Origin: Polaribacter sp.
GTDB lineage: Bacteria > Bacteroidota > Bacteroidia > Flavobacteriales > Flavobacteriaceae
Length of the DNA stretch: 64,000 nucleotides
Direction of reading: 5' to 3'
Assembly: GCA_029238315.1 (NCBI GenBank)
Contig: JAQWGI010000025.1
Coordinates: 1 to 64,000 of the forward strand
Notes under the pieces: generated by a model
Database searches by the model: none
Seen by the model: only the letters and a program-made list of their open reading frames with translations
What the model was told of the DNA's origin: nothing
Position numbers and translations under genes: made by a program
Shown: positions 62,292 to 64,000 of the stretch, in pieces
Position numbering within the stretch: position 1 is the first letter of the stretch
Layout: each line of letters starts with the position of its first letter

Positions 62292-62321
62292 CAAATATAC
62301 AAGGTTTTTTAAATCTGGCAA
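62292..62321 (-). promoter_or_regulatory. promoter of the candidate small RNA
   Basis: On the minus strand TTG, 19 bases, TATATTTG. Spacing and sequence match the Bacteroidota consensus closely. Confidence 0.75.
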
Positions 62322-62362
62322 CTTATTTTTAAGTTTTCAATTAAAATCTACATACATGCAAA

Positions 62363-62393
62363 TTGTTTAATCATTTTATTGATTGTATCTTTG
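62363..62393 (+). promoter_or_regulatory. promoter of lysS
   Basis: TTG, 20 bases, TATCTTTG, about 37 bases before the lysS ATG. Confidence 0.7.
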
Positions 62394-62429
62394 CGCCTTT
62401 GTTAAATATCCTATAAAGAATACCGCAAT

Positions 62430-64000
62430 ATGCAATTATCAGAACAAGAAATTGTCCGTAGAGAAAAACTATCAAAATTACGCGCATTAGGCATTAATCC
62501 TTACCCAGCAGATTTATTTCCTGTAAATCATACTTCTAAACAAATTAAGGAGCATTTTGCCGAAGATAAACAGGTAGTTATTGCTGGTAGATTAATGGCT
62601 ATTAACATTCAAGGAAAAGCTTCTTTTGCACAATTACAAGATGCAGAGGGTAAAATTCAAGTCTATTTTAATAGAGACGAAATTTGTGCTGGAGAAGACA
62701 AGACAAAGTACAATGATGTCTTTAAGAAATTATTAGATTTAGGAGATTTTGTTGGTATTGAAGGAGAATTATTTATCACAAAAGTAGGTGAAAAAACAGT
62801 TAAAGTTAAAGATTTTACATTGTTAAGTAAAGCTTTAAAACCTTTACCGCTACCAAAAGAAAAAGATGGCGTTGTGTTTGATGCGTTTACAGATCCAGAA
62901 ATGAGATACAGACAACGTTATGCAGATTTAGCTGTAAATCCGCATGTAAAAGAAGTTTTTATCAAACGAACAAAATTATTCAATGCCATGCGTAATTTCT
63001 TTAATGATGCTGGATATTTTGAAGTTGAAACTCCGGTTTTACAACCAATTCCTGGAGGCGCAGCAGCAAGACCTTTTGTTACGCATCATAATTCGTTAGA
63101 TATTCCGTTATACATGAGAATTGCTAATGAGCTGTACTTAAAAAGATTAATTGTTGGTGGTTTTGATGGTGTGTATGAGTTTTCTAAAAACTTTAGAAAC
63201 GAAGGAATGGACAGAACACACAATCCAGAATTTACAGCAATGGAAATTTATGTTGCCTACAAAGATTATAATTGGATGATGGAGTTCTGCGAGCGTTTGT
63301 TAGAGCATTGTGCAATTGCTGTAAACGGAACTACAAAAGCAACCTTTGGGGCACACGAAATTGATTTTAAAGCGCCTTATGCAAGAGTAACAATGGCAGA
63401 CTCTATTAAACATTTTACTGGTTTTGATATTACCAATAAAACAGAGGAAGAAATTTTTGCAGCTGCAAAAGGAATGGGTATTGAGGTAGATGCAACCATG
63501 GGAAAAGGAAAATTAATTGATGAAATTTTCGGAGAAAAATGTGAAGGAAACTACATTCAGCCAACATACATAACAGATTATCCAAAAGAAATGTCTCCAC
63601 TTTGTAAAGAACACAGAGACAACCCTGAACTAACAGAGCGTTTTGAGCTAATGGTATGTGGGAAAGAAATTGCAAATGCTTATTCAGAATTAAATGATCC
63701 AATTGATCAAAGAGAACGTTTTGAGCATCAATTAAAACTAGCCGCTAAGGGAGATGATGAAGCTACAGAATTTATTGATCATGATTTCTTAAGAGCTTTA
63801 GAATACGGAATGCCTCCTACATCTGGAATGGGAATTGGTATGGATCGATTAATTATGTTCTTAACCAATAACCAATCTATACAAGAAGTGTTGTTTTTTC
63901 CGCAAATGAGACCAGAGCAGCGAATCGCTGCAGACGTTATACTTACTGATGAGGAGAAATCTTTGTTAGATATCATTACCAAAGCAGAAAAAATAGCGTT
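62430..64000 (+). CDS. lysS: lysyl-tRNA synthetase (class II), 3' end beyond the window
   Basis: Charges tRNA-Lys. The reading frame is open from the ATG at 62430 to the window end (523 codons) and was omitted from the ORF track because it has no stop here. It has the anticodon-binding OB fold ([32 protein letters not shown]), motif 2 [23 protein letters not shown] and motif 3 [21 protein letters not shown]. The full protein should have about 565 aa, so only the last tens of residues are missing. A good promoter precedes it. Confidence 0.97.
   Translation, partial: MQLSEQEIVRREKLSKLRALGINPYPADLFPVNHTSKQIKEHFAEDKQVVIAGRLMAINIQGKASFAQLQDAEGKIQVYFNRDEICAGEDKTKYNDVFKKLLDLGDFVGIEGELFITKVGEKTVKVKDFTLLSKALKPLPLPKEKDGVVFDAFTDPEMRYRQRYADLAVNPHVKEVFIKRTKLFNAMRNFFNDAGYFEVETPVLQPIPGGAAARPFVTHHNSLDIPLYMRIANELYLKRLIVGGFDGVYEFSKNFRNEGMDRTHNPEFTAMEIYVAYKDYNWMMEFCERLLEHCAIAVNGTTKATFGAHEIDFKAPYARVTMADSIKHFTGFDITNKTEEEIFAAAKGMGIEVDATMGKGKLIDEIFGEKCEGNYIQPTYITDYPKEMSPLCKEHRDNPELTERFELMVCGKEIANAYSELNDPIDQRERFEHQLKLAAKGDDEATEFIDHDFLRALEYGMPPTSGMGIGMDRLIMFLTNNQSIQEVLFFPQMRPEQRIAADVILTDEEKSLLDIITKAEKIA

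Overview
The window is AT-rich chromosomal DNA from a member of the Bacteroidota, almost certainly family Flavobacteriaceae (Polaribacter/Tenacibaculum-like; the genus is an inference). Signs of this are a SusC/SusD pair, a T9SS C-terminal sorting domain, Bacteroidota promoters (-33 TTG/TTTG and -7 TAnnTTTG), a tmRNA tag ending in NYALAA, single-chain SecDF, a fused Hpt-Adk and the trpEGDCFBA operon order. No CRISPR array, phage, IS element or rRNA was seen.

Layout. 0-5.8 kb: end of a SusC receptor and its SusD lipoprotein, then rlmB, a rhomboid protease, rarA, an unknown secreted protein and a YjjG-like nucleotidase. 5.9-10.5 kb: an envelope-polysaccharide block (GT4 glycosyltransferase, Wzx-like flippase, and divergently a FemAB/GNAT-like protein and a polysaccharide deacetylase). 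10.5-14.1 kb: radC and the K+ uptake pair trkA-trkH. 14.2-21.3 kb: a T9SS-secreted protein, mpl, a small barrel, kdsA, a DUF3820 protein and an AlaDH/saccharopine-dehydrogenase-like enzyme. 21.5 kb: ssrA (tmRNA).

22.0-26.9 kb: a tightly coupled six-gene light/DNA-repair operon (DUF2452, TIGR03643, an antenna-less FAD-domain photolyase relative with an extra C-terminal alpha/beta region, a canonical photolyase/cryptochrome, a 42-aa DUF2256 zinc-ribbon protein missing from the ORF track, and an FeS-BCP/PhrB-like protein that lacks the CxxC cluster ligands). msrB-msrA follow. 28-36 kb: two glycosyltransferases, an FtsE-like ATPase, and a 1010-aa TPR protein paired with an outer-membrane barrel. 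36-40 kb: an M28 peptidase, a DoxX protein, an amidohydrolase broken by one in-frame TAA, and an FKBP lipoprotein.

40.2-47.5 kb: the trp operon on the minus strand (trpL-E-G-D-[four-helix-bundle gene]-C-F-B-A). It has a recognisable attenuator: promoter, a 15-codon leader peptide with Trp-Trp-Trp, a possible antiterminator and a terminator. The operon is full of small palindromic repeats. One lies inside trpF in frame, and others supply the 3' codons of trpG, trpD and trpF. Related repeats lie in front of gyrB, inside the terminator loop after secDF and after obgE.

47.8-59 kb: housekeeping genes gyrB, mdh, a DUF4412 protein, fhs, secDF, hpt-adk and obgE. 59-61.3 kb: a BlaI-type repressor with tandem palindromic operators, an M56/BlaR1-like metallopeptidase with a TonB-like tail, and a small TonB-like lipoprotein. 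61.4-64 kb: a DUF456 protein, a structured intergenic element, a strong candidate for an antisense-oriented ~108-nt small RNA with its own promoter and terminator, and lysS, which runs off the window end.
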